In this document: piece by piece, positions 1 to 9,068 of the stretch | How the letters are laid out: every line of letters begins with the position of its first letter | Numbering within the stretch: position 1 is the first letter of the stretch | Assembly: GCF_030866785.1 (NCBI RefSeq) | Contig: NZ_CP133018.1 | Span: 3,100,001 to 3,164,000, forward strand | Origin: Agromyces protaetiae | Lineage (GTDB): Bacteria; Actinomycetota; Actinomycetes; Actinomycetales; Microbacteriaceae | DNA length: 64,000 bases | Direction of reading: 5' to 3' | Made by a program: the position numbers and the translations under genes | Notes under the pieces: generated by a model | What the model saw: the letters and a program-made list of their open reading frames with translations, nothing else | Told to the model about the DNA's origin: nothing | Databases searched by the model: none

Positions 1-692
1 CCGCCATCGAAATCGGTGACGGTCACACCGTCGGCCGTGATCGACACGATCTGGTCCTGCCCGATCGCGACGGCGCGCTTGGTGTACTCGACGAACGCCG
101 CGACGTCGGACCCGAGGAAGTTCTCGCCCTCGCCGAGACCGATGACCAGCGGCGAGTTGCGACGCGCGCCGACGACGACGCCCGGCTCCTCGCGGTGCAC
201 CGCGAGGAGGGTGAACGCACCCTCCAGGCGCGACACAGTCCGCTGGAATGCCTCACGAAGATCCCCGGTCTCGCGGTACGCCTGCCCGAGCAGCACCGCC
301 GCCACCTCGGTGTCGGTCTCGCTCTCGAACGCGAAGCCCGCCTCGAGCAGCTCGGCCTTCAACTCGGCGAAGTTCTCGATGATGCCGTTGTGGATGAGCG
401 CGAGCCGGCCCTCGTCGCCGAGGTGCGGGTGCGCGTTGACGTCGGTGGGCCCGCCGTGCGTGGCCCATCGGGTGTGCCCGATGCCCGTGCCGCCCGGCGC
501 GAGCGGGTTGCGCTCGAGCTCGTCGGCGAGCACCTGGAGCTTGCCGGCGCGCTTGGCCGTCTCGAGGCCGCCGGTGCCATCGATGACGGCGACTCCGGCC
601 GAGTCGTAGCCACGGTATTCGAGCCGCCGAAGGCCGCCCACGAGGACGTCGAGGCTCTCACGAGGCCCGACATATCCGACGATTCCACACAT
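1..692 (-). CDS. glmS: Glucosamine-6-phosphate synthase, N-terminal part
   Basis: This is the 5' part of the isomerising glutamine:fructose-6-phosphate amidotransferase, which makes glucosamine-6-phosphate for peptidoglycan. The 230 visible residues cover the class II glutaminase domain. Cys2, exposed after Met removal, is the nucleophile (MCGIVGYVG). EYRGYDSAG (25-33), HTRWATHG (73-80) and NGIIENF (102-108) are all present. The sugar isomerase domains lie beyond the left edge, so the truncation is a window effect. It is divergent from coaA across 165 bp. glmM, the next enzyme of the pathway, lies 1.2 kb away on the same strand. Confidence 0.97.
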   Translation of the reverse strand, partial: MCGIVGYVGPRESLDVLVGGLRRLEYRGYDSAGVAVIDGTGGLETAKRAGKLQVLADELERNPLAPGGTGIGHTRWATHGGPTDVNAHPHLGDEGRLALIHNGIIENFAELKAELLEAGFAFESETDTEVAAVLLGQAYRETGDLREAFQRTVSRLEGAFTLLAVHREEPGVVVGARRNSPLVIGLGEGENFLGSDVAAFVEYTKRAVAIGQDQIVSITADGVTVTDFDG

Positions 693-851
693 GCGGTCGA
701 TCCTACCGGCGGCTGGATGTGCGCCTGCTCCGAGCGGACCGCCGCCGAGGCATCCGTGCTGCGCTCGTCGAACCTCCGCGATCTGCGGGAGCGTTGCGCG
801 ACCACCCGCAGGTCGCGGAGGTTCGGGCCAAGGGGCCGATCCGGCCGCCAC

Positions 852-866
852 TAGACTGTGCGGGTG
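852..866 (+). promoter_or_regulatory. -10 box placing coaA as a possible leaderless mRNA
   Basis: TAGACT at 852-857 fits the actinobacterial TANNNT -10 consensus. A GTG begins at 864, exactly six bases downstream, where transcription would be expected to start. No Shine-Dalgarno sequence precedes it and no convincing -35 is seen. The spacing favours a leaderless coaA message starting at 864 over the in-frame GTG at 858, which abuts the box. Confidence 0.4.
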
Positions 867-1814
867 CTGGATCGCCCGAGCCTCTCGTCGGCGCAGCTGT
901 CGCCCTTCATCGAGATCGACCGTGCCGACTGGGCCGCGCTGGCGCCCTCCGTGCCCTCGCCGTTGACCGAGACCGAGATCGTGCAGCTGCGCGGCCTCGG
1001 CGAGCCGCTCGACATGCGCGAGGTCGCCGAGGTGTACCTGCCGCTGTCGCGACTGCTGAACCTGTATGTGGGCGGCGCCCGCGCGCTCCGCGACCAGACC
1101 AGCCGGTTCCTGCGCGAGCCCGGCAGTGCGACGCCGTTCGTGATCGGCGTCGCCGGATCGGTCGCGGTCGGCAAGTCGACGATCGCGCGCCTGCTGCGCG
1201 AGCTGCTCACCCGGTGGGAGGGGACGCCCCGAGTCGAGCTCGTCACGACCGACGGATTCCTCTTCCCGACCGCCGAGCTCGAGCGCCGAGGCCTCCTCGA
1301 ACGCAAAGGCTTCCCCGAGTCGTACGACCGGCGCGCACTGCTGCGGTTCGTGAGTGAGGTGAAGGCGGGCGCCAAAGAGGTGGTCGCGCCGTTCTATTCC
1401 CACCTCGTGTACGACATCGTGCCCGACGCGCAGATCACGGTCAGGCAGCCCGACGTGCTCATCGTCGAGGGCCTCAACGTGCTGCAACCCCCCGCCCCCG
1501 GCCATGGCCTCGCCGTGAGCGACCTGTTCGACTTCACCGTCTACGTCGACGCGCGAACCTCTGACATCGCCCGCTGGTACGAGGAGCGATTCCTGAAGCT
1601 GCAGCGCGGCGCGTTCGCGAACCCGAACTCGTACTTCCACCGGTACGCCTCGCTCTCCGAGACCGAGGCGCGCACGCGCGCGGCCGAGATCTGGCGCTCG
1701 ATCAATGAGCCGAACCTGCTCCAGAACATCCGGCCCACGCGCTCGCGCGCGACGCTCGTGCTGCGGAAGGACTCGGACCACACGGTGTCGAGCGTCCTGC
1801 TGCGAAAGCTCTGA
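864..1814 (+). CDS. coaA: Type I pantothenate kinase
   Basis: The enzyme phosphorylates pantothenate with ATP, the first committed step of coenzyme A synthesis, in the cytoplasm. The 316-residue length fits the bacterial CoaA family of about 310-320. A Walker A motif ([12 protein letters not shown]) lies near residues 95-106. Family blocks such as [16 protein letters not shown] and FYSHLVYDI follow, as does [12 protein letters not shown]. The start is taken as GTG 864 because of the -10 box at 852-857; GTG 858 would add two residues. The gene stands alone on the plus strand between glmS and glmM and converges on glmM. Confidence 0.96.
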   Translation: MLDRPSLSSAQLSPFIEIDRADWAALAPSVPSPLTETEIVQLRGLGEPLDMREVAEVYLPLSRLLNLYVGGARALRDQTSRFLREPGSATPFVIGVAGSVAVGKSTIARLLRELLTRWEGTPRVELVTTDGFLFPTAELERRGLLERKGFPESYDRRALLRFVSEVKAGAKEVVAPFYSHLVYDIVPDAQITVRQPDVLIVEGLNVLQPPAPGHGLAVSDLFDFTVYVDARTSDIARWYEERFLKLQRGAFANPNSYFHRYASLSETEARTRAAEIWRSINEPNLLQNIRPTRSRATLVLRKDSDHTVSSVLLRKL

Positions 1815-1852
1815 CCCGGCCCGCGCGCGACACGGCGCGGCTGGGCGGGCTT

Positions 1853-1877
1853 GGCGGCCTGGGCGGGCTGGGCCGCC
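1853..1877. terminator. GC-rich hairpin between convergent coaA and glmM
   Basis: GGCGGCC at 1853-1859 pairs with GGCCGCC at 1871-1877 around an 11-base loop. It sits in the 80-bp gap between the convergent coaA and glmM genes, where a bidirectional terminator would be expected. There is no T-tract, so intrinsic termination is uncertain. The surroundings are a run of GGGCGG words. Confidence 0.4.
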
Positions 1878-1894
1878 TGGGCGGCGCGCCTCGG

Positions 1895-3256
1895 CTAGAG
1901 CGCGAGGCGGGCGCGGACCACGTCGGCGAGGGCCTCGGCGTGCCGCTCGGCCGTGGCCTGATCGGCCGCCTCGACCATGACCCTGACCATCGGCTCGGTG
2001 CCCGACGGGCGCAGGAGCACCCGCCCGGTGTCGCCGAGCTCGGCCTCGGCCGCCGCGACGGCGGCGGCGATGGCCTCGTCGGCGTGCAGCGCGTGGTGGT
2101 CGACGCCGCGGACATTCACGAGCACCTGCGGATACACCGTCATGACCGAGGCGAGGTCGGCCAGCGTACGGCCGGTTCGGGCCATCTCGGCGGCGAGGTG
2201 CAAGCCCGTCAGCACGCCGTCGCCGGTCGTGGCGTGCTCGCTCATGATGACGTGCCCGGACTGTTCGCCGCCGAGGGCGAGCCCGTGCTCGCCGAGTGCC
2301 TCGAGCACGTAGCGGTCGCCCACCTTCGTCTCGAGCACCCGGATGCCGTGCTCGGCCATGGCTTTCTTCAGGCCGAGGTTCGACATGACCGTCACGACGA
2401 GCGTGTCGTCGGTGAGCTTGCCGCGCTCCTTCATCGAGACCGCGAGGATCGCCATGATCATGTCGCCGTCGACGATGTTGCCCTCGGCATCGACGGCGAG
2501 GCAGCGGTCGGCGTCGCCGTCGTGAGCGATGCCGAGGTCGGCGCCGTGCTCGAGCACCGCGCGCTGCAGACCCTCGAGGTGCGTGGAGCCGACGCCGTCG
2601 TTGATGTTGATGCCGTCGGGATCGGCCCCGATGACGATGACCTCGGCGCCGGCGTCTTTGAACGTCTCGGGCGACACGCCCGCGGCCGCGCCGTGCGCGC
2701 AGTCGAGCACGACCTTCAGCCCATCGAGCCGGTGCGGCAAGGTGCCGAGCAGGTGGACCACGTAGCGGTCTTCAGCGTCAGCGAAGCGCTGGATGCGACC
2801 GACGCCGTCGCCGACGGGAGCGAGCTTCTGTCGGCCGAGGTAGCTCTCGATGCGGTCTTCGACCACATCGGGGAGTTTGGTGCCGCCGAACGAGAAGAAC
2901 TTGATGCCATTGTCGGGCGCGGGGTTGTGCGAGGCCGACACCATGACCCCGAAGTCGGCGCGGATGCTGTCGATCAGGTACGCGGTCGCGGGCGTCGGGA
3001 TGACGCCGGCGTCGAGCACGTCGACGCCCGAGGAGGCGAGCCCGGCGGCGACCGCCGAGCTCAGGAATTCACCGGACACGCGGGGATCACGCGCGAGCAC
3101 GGCGACCGGACGCCGGCCGGCCGCGCGGATCGCGTCGGCGTGGCGCCCCTGCGTGAGGACGGCCGCAGCCGCCTGGGCGAGGCCCAGGGCCAGGTCAGCC
3201 GTGAGTTCACGGTTGGCCAGGCCCCGGACCCCGTCGGTTCCGAAGAGCCGAGGCAT
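1895..3256 (-). CDS. glmM: Phosphoglucosamine mutase
   Basis: GlmM interconverts glucosamine-6-phosphate and glucosamine-1-phosphate on the way to UDP-GlcNAc. The 453 residues match the family length. The N-terminus is LFGTDGVRG. The phospho-serine loop is SASHNP (107-112) with Ser109 as the phosphorylated residue. The metal loop HDGDADR, the sugar-binding GEQSGH and the phosphate-binding RPSGTEP follow in the expected order. It lies 18 bp downstream of rpsI on the same strand, the rplM-rpsI-glmM order common in Actinobacteria, and is probably co-transcribed with them. Confidence 0.98.
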   Translation of the reverse strand: MPRLFGTDGVRGLANRELTADLALGLAQAAAAVLTQGRHADAIRAAGRRPVAVLARDPRVSGEFLSSAVAAGLASSGVDVLDAGVIPTPATAYLIDSIRADFGVMVSASHNPAPDNGIKFFSFGGTKLPDVVEDRIESYLGRQKLAPVGDGVGRIQRFADAEDRYVVHLLGTLPHRLDGLKVVLDCAHGAAAGVSPETFKDAGAEVIVIGADPDGININDGVGSTHLEGLQRAVLEHGADLGIAHDGDADRCLAVDAEGNIVDGDMIMAILAVSMKERGKLTDDTLVVTVMSNLGLKKAMAEHGIRVLETKVGDRYVLEALGEHGLALGGEQSGHVIMSEHATTGDGVLTGLHLAAEMARTGRTLADLASVMTVYPQVLVNVRGVDHHALHADEAIAAAVAAAEAELGDTGRVLLRPSGTEPMVRVMVEAADQATAERHAEALADVVRARLAL

Positions 3257-3274
3257 CTCTGGAGACCCGAAGGA

Positions 3275-3760
3275 TTAACGCTTCGAGAACTGGGGCGCCT
3301 TGCGAGCCTTCTTGAGACCCGCCTTCTTGCGCTCGATGACGCGGGCGTCGCGCGTGAGGAAGCCGGACTTCTTCAGCTGCGGCCGGTTGTTCTCGCGGTC
3401 GATCTCGTTCAGCGCGCGGGCGATCGCGAGGCGCAGTGCGCCGGCCTGGCCCGAGGGGCCGCCGCCGGTGATGCGGGCGATCACGTCGTACGAGCCCGAG
3501 AGCTCGAGCACGGTGAACGGGTCGGTGATGAGCTGCTGGTGCAGCTTGTTCGGGAAGTAGTCCGCGAACTCACGGCCGTTGACCGTGATGGAGCCCGAGC
3601 CGGGGACGACGCGCACGCGCGCGATGGCCTCTTTGCGGCGGCCGACGGCCGCGCCCGAGACGTTCAGCACGGGACGCGGGGTCGAGGGTGCCGACTCGGC
3701 CGGGCTCTCGGTCGTGTAGCTCTCGGGAGCCTGGTCGATCTGGTCTGCGATCTTCGCCAT
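3275..3760 (-). CDS. rpsI: 30S ribosomal protein uS9
   Basis: Small-subunit protein whose C-terminal tail reaches the P-site tRNA. The 161-residue product ends in the conserved Ser-Lys-Arg. Typical blocks [14 protein letters not shown] and [19 protein letters not shown] are present. A roughly 35-residue acidic N-terminal extension precedes the conserved core, as in other actinobacterial uS9 proteins. It follows rplM by 38 bp. Confidence 0.98.
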   Translation of the reverse strand: MAKIADQIDQAPESYTTESPAESAPSTPRPVLNVSGAAVGRRKEAIARVRVVPGSGSITVNGREFADYFPNKLHQQLITDPFTVLELSGSYDVIARITGGGPSGQAGALRLAIARALNEIDRENNRPQLKKSGFLTRDARVIERKKAGLKKARKAPQFSKR

Positions 3761-3798
3761 GGTGGTTTCGAATCCTTATTTCGCGTCTGCGCCGGGGC

Positions 3799-4245
3799 TT
3801 ACTGGGCGACCTGGGTGAGGGTGAAGGGCTTCGGCTGCTGAGCCGAGTGCGGGTGCTCCGGGCCGGCGTACACCTTGAGCTTCTTCAGCTGGGCGCGACC
3901 GAGCGAGTTCTTCGGGAGCATGCCGCGGATCGCCTTCTCGACGGCGCGGACGGGGTTCTTCTCGAGCAGCTCGGCGTAGCCGACGGCCTTCAGGCCGCCC
4001 GGGTAGCCGGAGTGGCGGTAGGCCTTCTTCTGCTCGAGCTTCTGGCCGGTGAGGGCCACCTTGTCGGCGTTGACGATGATGACGAAGTCGCCGGTGTCGA
4101 TGTGGTTGGCGAAGATCGCCTTGTGCTTGCCGCGCAGGAGCGAGGCGGCGTGGCTCGCGAGGCGGCCGAGCACGATGTCGGTGGCGTCGATGACGACCCA
4201 GTCGCGCTGGATCTCATTCGGCTTGGGAGTGTAGGTGCGCGTCAC
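3799..4245 (-). CDS. rplM: 50S ribosomal protein uL13
   Basis: An early-assembly large-subunit protein of 148 residues, close to the usual 142-147. It has [15 protein letters not shown] near the N-terminus, then [16 protein letters not shown] and [14 protein letters not shown]. It is the first gene of the rplM-rpsI-glmM group. A 135-bp leader separates it from the truA stop codon and holds a candidate promoter. Confidence 0.98.
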   Translation of the reverse strand: MTRTYTPKPNEIQRDWVVIDATDIVLGRLASHAASLLRGKHKAIFANHIDTGDFVIIVNADKVALTGQKLEQKKAYRHSGYPGGLKAVGYAELLEKNPVRAVEKAIRGMLPKNSLGRAQLKKLKVYAGPEHPHSAQQPKPFTLTQVAQ

Positions 4246-4377
4246 AGGAGTGCTGCTTTCTGATCGAGTGAGGGGTTCGTGAATCCCGCTCCGATTGGGA
4301 GTTCGGCCGCGATGCAGACGAACGCCCGGGTGGAGGGCTCAACTTCGGATGCCGCGCAGTGTCGGCACCAACGGGCG

Positions 4378-4407
4378 AGTTTAGCCCACTATTCCGTCGA
4401 TGTGCAA
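4378..4407 (-). promoter_or_regulatory. Candidate promoter for rplM-rpsI-glmM
   Basis: On the minus strand TAAACT (plus 4378-4383) fits TANNNT and overlaps the truA stop codon. TGCACA lies 17 bases upstream as a weak -35, inside the end of truA. It would give rplM a leader of about 125 nt. No operator or L13 autoregulatory structure was identified. Confidence 0.35.
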
Positions 4408-5322
4408 TTCGCGCCTCGCGCGGGTCTGCGCAGCGCGGGCCGCGAGCTCGTCGTCGGGCGGGTAGCCGACCTCGGTCAGCGTGAGCCCCTTCGCCGGCAT
4501 CACCTTGAAGGCACTGGTGCGCTCGCGGGCCGCGAGCAGCGCTGCTACGGCGGATGCCTCGAGCCTCCGCTCCCCCACGGCGACGCACGCCCCGACGAGC
4601 GCACGGACCATCGAGTGGCAGAACGCGTCGGCCTGGAGCGAGGCCATGAGCACCCCGTCGTCGCGGCGCTGCCACCGGAAGCCCTGCAGCGTGCGGATCG
4701 TCGTCGCCTCCTCACGAGGCTTGCAGAACGCGGCGAAGTCGTGCAGCCCGACGAGGGTGCGGGCCGCGGCATCCATCGCCTCGACATCGAGCTCGCGCGG
4801 ATACCAGACCGTGCGGTGCCGGTCGAGCGGGTCGCGCAGCGCCGCCGAGTCCGCGACCCGGTACTCGTAGCGGCGCCAGACGGCGGAGAATCGCGCGTCG
4901 AATCCGTCCGGCGCGAGTTCGGCGTGGGTGATCACGACGTCGTCGTCGGCAGCACCGAGTATGCCCGTGACCCGTCGGGCCAGCACACCCGCTGGGTCGG
5001 TCGCCCGTCCGCTCGCCGTGTCGCCCCGGCGCGGACGCACCACCTCGTCGAGCGCCGCCCGCGGCACGTCGAGGTGGGCGACCTGGCCGAGCGCGTGCAC
5101 GCCGGCATCGGTCCGCCCCGCGACGGTCAGCCTCGGCTCGACGCCCGTGCGCCGGAACAGCGTGCCGAGCGCCCGCTCGAGCACGCCCTGCACCGTGCGC
5201 AGACCAGGCTGACGGCTCCACCCGTTGAACGCCGTGCCGTCGTACGCGACCCCCAACCGCACCCGCACGGCGTCGGTCGAGGCATCCGCCCCACCCGAGG
5301 CATCCGTCGCCGTCTCGCTCAC
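4381..5322 (-). CDS. truA: tRNA pseudouridine synthase A
   Basis: TruA converts U38-U40 of the tRNA anticodon arm to pseudouridine. From a GTG start the product has 313 residues. VAYDGTAFNGW lies at about 25-35. The catalytic aspartate is Asp72 in GRTDAGVHALGQ. The GTG at 5322 is preferred because it follows an AGGGTGG sequence at suitable distance and immediately precedes the conserved domain. Longer upstream reading has no family similarity. truA normally follows rplQ in Actinobacteria; here a hydrolase/DUF1905/TetR cassette lies between them. Confidence 0.95.
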   Translation of the reverse strand: MSETATDASGGADASTDAVRVRLGVAYDGTAFNGWSRQPGLRTVQGVLERALGTLFRRTGVEPRLTVAGRTDAGVHALGQVAHLDVPRAALDEVVRPRRGDTASGRATDPAGVLARRVTGILGAADDDVVITHAELAPDGFDARFSAVWRRYEYRVADSAALRDPLDRHRTVWYPRELDVEAMDAAARTLVGLHDFAAFCKPREEATTIRTLQGFRWQRRDDGVLMASLQADAFCHSMVRALVGACVAVGERRLEASAVAALLAARERTSAFKVMPAKGLTLTEVGYPPDDELAARAAQTRARRELHIDGIVG

Positions 5323-5389
5323 CCGACCACCCTGCCACACCCGCCAGTTCACCAAGTCTGAAGCTCCGCGCCACCGCGGGCGGGCCGAC

Positions 5390-6211
5390 TCAGGATGCCC
5401 GGGAACCCGCGCCGGGAACGCCAACCGAGACCTCGGCGCAGAACGTCGCGAGTCGCGCCGCCATGGCCTCCGGATCCCAGGTGTGCCACGCACCGTTGAC
5501 CTGTTCATGAGAGCCGTTCGGTGCCGCGCGGGCGATCTGCGCCGCGGCTTCAGACATGCCCGGGAACGTCTCGGTGCCGACAACCGCGAGCACCGGGTGC
5601 TGCACGTCACGCAACGCACTCGCGAGCCCGTCGGTCTCGACGCTCGCGAGTGCGGAGCCGTCGGGCACCCAGGTCAATACCACCTCCGGATACTCCGGCG
5701 AACGGCGCAGACCCTCGAGCCATTCGGGAGGCATATCGACCATGTACTCGGCGACGGCACCCTCGAGGTCGTCACCATGGATGCGATCGTCGACCTTCGC
5801 CCACCACGCAGCGGCACCGCCGTCGAACTGCCCGAACGGCGCTTCCCACAGCACGAGGCCAGCGAGCCGGTCGACCCGAGCAGCAGCCCGGATCGCGATC
5901 GCGCATCCGGACGAGTGGCCCACGAGCACGACGGGACCGCCCGTGAGCCGCGCGAGCGCGGCGATCGCGTCGATCTCGCGTTCAAGCGAGATCGACGCCG
6001 GCTCGGGCAGGGCGGAATCGCCACGCCCCACCCGGTCGTGCACGATGGCCTGATACCCGAGCTCCCCCAAGCGGCGAGCGGTCTCGGCGGTTACCGGATC
6101 GTCGGCACGAGTGGGCCCGGCTCCCGCGATGAACACCACCGCCGCGGCACCCGCGCGGCCGTAGCGGTCGAAGACGATTCGATCGCCGGTCGGCGTGCGC
6201 AGCTCGCTCAT
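5390..6211 (-). CDS. Alpha/beta hydrolase
   Basis: A 273-residue cytoplasmic alpha/beta-hydrolase fold protein of unknown substrate. The oxyanion region is FIAGAGP (28-34). The nucleophile elbow is GHSSG (98-102) with Ser100. A likely catalytic His lies near the C-terminus in NGAWHTW. Its ATG overlaps the stop of the upstream DUF1905 gene by four bases, so the two are translationally coupled. The pair is divergent from a TetR gene and probably repressed by it. A lactonase or esterase role is possible but not shown. Confidence 0.85.
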   Translation of the reverse strand: MSELRTPTGDRIVFDRYGRAGAAAVVFIAGAGPTRADDPVTAETARRLGELGYQAIVHDRVGRGDSALPEPASISLEREIDAIAALARLTGGPVVLVGHSSGCAIAIRAAARVDRLAGLVLWEAPFGQFDGGAAAWWAKVDDRIHGDDLEGAVAEYMVDMPPEWLEGLRRSPEYPEVVLTWVPDGSALASVETDGLASALRDVQHPVLAVVGTETFPGMSEAAAQIARAAPNGSHEQVNGAWHTWDPEAMAARLATFCAEVSVGVPGAGSRAS

Positions 6212-6483
6212 GCTCCCACCGCCGCGATCCGCACGCGTACGGCGTCGCCCGCCTGCTTGCCCAGCGCGTGGCGTGTCGCGGCCTTCACCGGGCCGATGTG
6301 CCCGCGCTTGGTCGGCAGGAGGGTGAGCCGGACGGGGACGCCGTCGATATCGCCGACGACCCGAGTGGCCCGCCGAGTACCGAAGAACTCGGCCGAACCG
6401 GGGACATCGAAGACGGTCCAGGATCCGGTCTCCGGTTCGATTCGCAGTACCGCTTCGAACTGCAGCGTCTTCGCGTTCGTCAC
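6208..6483 (-). CDS. DUF1905 domain protein
   Basis: A 91-residue protein resembling the small DUF1905 family of unknown function, typified here by the end of the domain (RLTLLPTKRGHIGPVKAATRH is split over residues 48-68). The GTG start at 6483 is chosen because AGGAG lies seven bases upstream; an ATG 30 bases further out lacks a ribosome binding site. It overlaps the hydrolase start by four bases (ATGA). The promoter must lie in the palindromic region 6502-6546 shared with tetR. Confidence 0.7.
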   Translation of the reverse strand: MTNAKTLQFEAVLRIEPETGSWTVFDVPGSAEFFGTRRATRVVGDIDGVPVRLTLLPTKRGHIGPVKAATRHALGKQAGDAVRVRIAAVGA

Positions 6484-6501
6484 GAGTGACTCCTCACTTT
6501 T

Positions 6502-6546
6502 CATACTCATCAGTCTCGTATCGTTGATATTAGACTGGCGAGTATG
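6502..6546. promoter_or_regulatory. Palindromic operator between DUF1905 and tetR
   Basis: The 27-bp core at 6511-6537 is symmetrical: CAGTCT, two bases, TATC, GTT, GATA, two bases, AGACTG. Outer arms CATACTC (6502-6508) and GAGTATG (6540-6546) extend the symmetry to 45 bp. It lies between the divergent starts at 6483 and 6575, as expected for a TetR-family operator controlling both its own gene and the hydrolase pair. TATGAT at 6543-6548 could serve as a -10 for tetR. Confidence 0.75.
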
Positions 6547-6574
6547 ATGACGCAAGAGGACGAGGGGGTCGGGC

Positions 6575-7204
6575 GTGAGGCCGAGTTCGGTTCGCAAGCG
6601 TGAGGCGGCGCTCGTGGCGGCGGAGCGCCAGTTCCTCACGACGGGCTACGAATCGGTGACCATGGATTCGATCGCCGCCGAGTCCGGTGTGGCGAAGCAG
6701 ACGCTCTACAGCTACTTCGGAAGCAAACGAGCCCTCTTCCTGGAACTCGTCCTTGCCCGCACCGTGCACGCGGCCGACCACGTGCACGGGCCGCCGATCG
6801 TGCTCGACGAGCGGTCCGATCCTCGCGCCGTGCTCGGCGAACTGCTCGAAGGCCAGCTCCGAACCGTGCTCGACCCCACCCTGCTCGCCCTGCGACGACT
6901 CGTCATCGCGGAAGCGAATCGATCGCCCGAGCTCGCTGCGATCCTGTACGAGCACGGACCTGAGCGCGCGATCCGCTCCATCGCGCAGACGCTCGAGCGC
7001 TTCATCGCGCTCGGCATCCTGCGCGTCGCGAACCCCGAGCTCGCGGCGACACAGCTGAACTGGCTGGTCATGGGCGAGCCGATCAATCGGGCCATGCTGC
7101 TCGGCCCCGGGTCCGCGGAAATGAGCGACGACGCGATCGCGGCACACGTCGACCGTGCACTGGACACCTTCCTGGCCGCCGCGGATCCCAGCCTTCGCCG
7201 CTGA
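6575..7204 (+). CDS. TetR/AcrR family transcriptional regulator
   Basis: A 209-residue one-component repressor. The N-terminal helix-turn-helix spans about residues 15-60, with SIAAESGVAKQTLYSYFGSK as the recognition part (about 30-49). The C-terminal helical ligand domain is of the AcrR C-terminal type (ILYEHGPERAIRS, LNWLVMGEPINRAML). The GTG start follows a purine-rich GAGGACGAGGGGG. It is divergent from the hydrolase/DUF1905 pair across the palindrome at 6502-6546, which suggests local autoregulation. The ligand is unknown. The last codons lie in the first unit of a 28-bp repeat. Confidence 0.92.
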   Translation: MRPSSVRKREAALVAAERQFLTTGYESVTMDSIAAESGVAKQTLYSYFGSKRALFLELVLARTVHAADHVHGPPIVLDERSDPRAVLGELLEGQLRTVLDPTLLALRRLVIAEANRSPELAAILYEHGPERAIRSIAQTLERFIALGILRVANPELAATQLNWLVMGEPINRAMLLGPGSAEMSDDAIAAHVDRALDTFLAAADPSLRR

Positions 7205-7274
7205 CGCCGGCGGTGCCGGCCTTCGCCGCTGACGCCGGCGGTCCCAGCCTTCGCCACTGACGCCGGCGGTGCAC
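7191..7274. repeat. Three 28-bp tandem repeats
   Basis: Units begin at 7191, 7219 and 7247 with GCCTTCGCC(G/A)CTGACGCC. Each carries an in-frame copy of the final tetR codons and stop. Only the first is the real end of tetR. The array looks like duplication of the gene's 3' end. Confidence 0.85.
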
Positions 7275-7284
7275 ATACGACGAA

Positions 7285-7317
7285 GGGCCCCGACCGCGCG
7301 GTGCGCGGGCAGGGCCC
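7285..7317. terminator. Terminator hairpin after rplQ and tetR
   Basis: GGGCCC at each end pairs across an inner CCGCGC/GCGCGG stem with a GGT loop. The hairpin lies 20 bp past the rplQ stop on the minus strand and also beyond tetR on the plus strand. It is placed to terminate both convergent transcripts. The minus-strand side continues TTCGTCG, a weak T-rich tail. Confidence 0.6.
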
Positions 7318-7336
7318 CTCGAACGAAGGTGCGAGA

Positions 7337-7906
7337 CTACTTGGTCTCGGCGGGCTCCTCGGCGGGAGCCTCGGCCGACTCCTCCGACGCCTCGGCGCCG
7401 GCGGCCTCGTTGACCTCGGCCTGAGCGTCGGTCACGACCTCCTCCGGCGTCTCGGTGGCGGCGTCCTCGACGGGCGCCTCCTCGACCGGCGCCTCGTCGG
7501 CGACCGGCGCGGCAGCGGCCGGCTTCGCGCTCCGCGTCTTCGGGGTGACCGGCTCGAGCACGAGCTCGATGACCGCCATGGGGGCGTTGTCGCCCTTGCG
7601 GTTGCCGATCTTCGTGATTCGCGTGTAGCCGCCCTCGCGGTCGGCAACCTGCGGTGCGATCACGGCGAAGAGCTCGTGCACGACCGACTTGTCGCCGATG
7701 ACGCCGAGGACCCGACGGCGGGCGTGCAGGTCACCGCGCTTGGCGAAGGTGACGAGGCGCTCGGCGACGGGGCGCAGGCGCTTGGCCTTGGTCTCGGTGG
7801 TGGTGATGCGCTTGTGCGTGAAGAGCGCAGCCGCCAGGTTGGCGAGCATCAGCCGCTCGTGCGCGGGTCCGCCTCCGAGGCGGGGGCCCTTGGTGGGCTT
7901 CGGCAT
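7337..7906 (-). CDS. rplQ: 50S ribosomal protein bL17
   Basis: The conserved bL17 core fills residues 1-120 ([37 protein letters not shown]). An Ala/Glu/Pro-rich acidic tail of about 70 residues follows and is absent from the 127-residue E. coli protein. Such tails occur in actinobacterial bL17. It is the last gene of the alpha operon, 43 bp after rpoA. Confidence 0.97.
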   Translation of the reverse strand: MPKPTKGPRLGGGPAHERLMLANLAAALFTHKRITTTETKAKRLRPVAERLVTFAKRGDLHARRRVLGVIGDKSVVHELFAVIAPQVADREGGYTRITKIGNRKGDNAPMAVIELVLEPVTPKTRSAKPAAAAPVADEAPVEEAPVEDAATETPEEVVTDAQAEVNEAAGAEASEESAEAPAEEPAETK

Positions 7907-7949
7907 GGTTCGTTATCTCCAGTTGGTGGGGGAAAGCGGCGGCTGCGGC

Positions 7950-8936
7950 TTAGTTCTCGTCGTCGAAGCCCGTGTAGAAGTGGGCACCGTCGAAGCCGGG
8001 AACCGAGTCCTTCAGCGACAGGCCCATCTCGGTGAGCTTGTCCTTGACCTCGTCGACCGACTTCTGCCCGAAGTTGCGGATGTTCATCAGCTGCGACTCG
8101 GACAGGGCGACCAGCTCGGACACCGTGTTGATGCCCTCACGCTTGAGGCAGTTGTACGAACGGACCGACAGGTCGAGGTCCTCGATCGGGATCGAGAGCT
8201 CGCTCGACAGCACCGCGTCGACCGGGGCGGGCCCGATCTCGATGCCCTCGGCCGCGGTGTTCAGCTCGCGCGCGAGACCGAACAGCTCGGTCAGCGTACG
8301 GCCGGCCGACGCGATCGCGTCACGCGGCGAGATGGCGGGCTTCGACTCGACGTCGACCACGAGGCGGTCGAAGTCGGTACGCTCGCCCGCACGGGTGGCC
8401 TCGACCCGGTACGTGACCTTCAGCACCGGCGAGTAGATCGAGTCGACCGGGATCTGGCCGGCCTCGGAGTACTCGTTGCGGTTCTGGCTGGCCGAGACGT
8501 AGCCGCGGCCGCGCTCGATCGTGAGCTCGAGCTCGAACTTCGCGTTCTCATTGAGGGTCGCGATGACCAGCTCGGGGTTGTGCACCTCGACGCCGGCCGG
8601 GGCCGAGATGTCGGCCGCGGTGACCTCGCCCGAGCCCTGCTTGCGCAGGTAGGCGGTGATCGGCTCGTCGTGCTCGCTGGAGACGACCAGGTTCTTGATG
8701 TTGAGGATGATCTCCGTCACATCTTCCTTGACGCCCGCGACCGTCGAGAACTCGTGGAGCACGCCGTCGATGCGGATGCTCGTCACGGCCGCGCCGGGGA
8801 TCGAGGAGAGGAGGGTGCGACGAAGCGAATTGCCCAGGGTGTAACCGAAGCCCGGCTCGAGGGGCTCGATCACGAACCGCGAACGGAACTCCGAGATGTT
8901 CTCTTCGGTGAGCGTCGGGCGCTGTGCGATCAGCAC
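7950..8936 (-). CDS. rpoA: RNA polymerase alpha subunit
   Basis: The 328-residue alpha subunit dimerises through an N-terminal domain (about 1-230), with [20 protein letters not shown] at about 21-40. The C-terminal domain that contacts UP elements and activators begins near 245 with [20 protein letters not shown] and includes [13 protein letters not shown]. The domains are joined by a short linker. It lies between rpsK and rplQ; rpsD, often located just upstream, is not here. Confidence 0.98.
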   Translation of the reverse strand: MLIAQRPTLTEENISEFRSRFVIEPLEPGFGYTLGNSLRRTLLSSIPGAAVTSIRIDGVLHEFSTVAGVKEDVTEIILNIKNLVVSSEHDEPITAYLRKQGSGEVTAADISAPAGVEVHNPELVIATLNENAKFELELTIERGRGYVSASQNRNEYSEAGQIPVDSIYSPVLKVTYRVEATRAGERTDFDRLVVDVESKPAISPRDAIASAGRTLTELFGLARELNTAAEGIEIGPAPVDAVLSSELSIPIEDLDLSVRSYNCLKREGINTVSELVALSESQLMNIRNFGQKSVDEVKDKLTEMGLSLKDSVPGFDGAHFYTGFDDEN

Positions 8937-9018
8937 GTTGGATTCCTTTCGGCAGGGTGTCCGCTATATGACACCTGCGAGTTCATAGGGATCGTTTGAG
9001 TTGTGAGAGAACGGATGC

Positions 9019-9059
9019 CCCGGCGACCGAGCCATACCCTGAGGGGCTCGGCCGCCGGG
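9019..9059 (-). other. Strong hairpin in the rpsK-rpoA gap
   Basis: CCCGGCG and CGCCGGG enclose an inner CCGAGCC/GGCTCGG stem with an 11-base loop. It lies in the 132-bp gap where rpsD stands in many relatives. It could be an attenuator, an mRNA processing or stability site, or a scar of gene loss. There is no T-tract, so a strong intrinsic terminator is unlikely. Confidence 0.6.
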
Positions 9060-9068
9060 ACCGGAGTG

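Noticed and set aside
1940..3841. Plus-strand open frame across glmM and rpsI
   Set aside because: It runs antisense to two fully conserved genes and has no recognisable domain.
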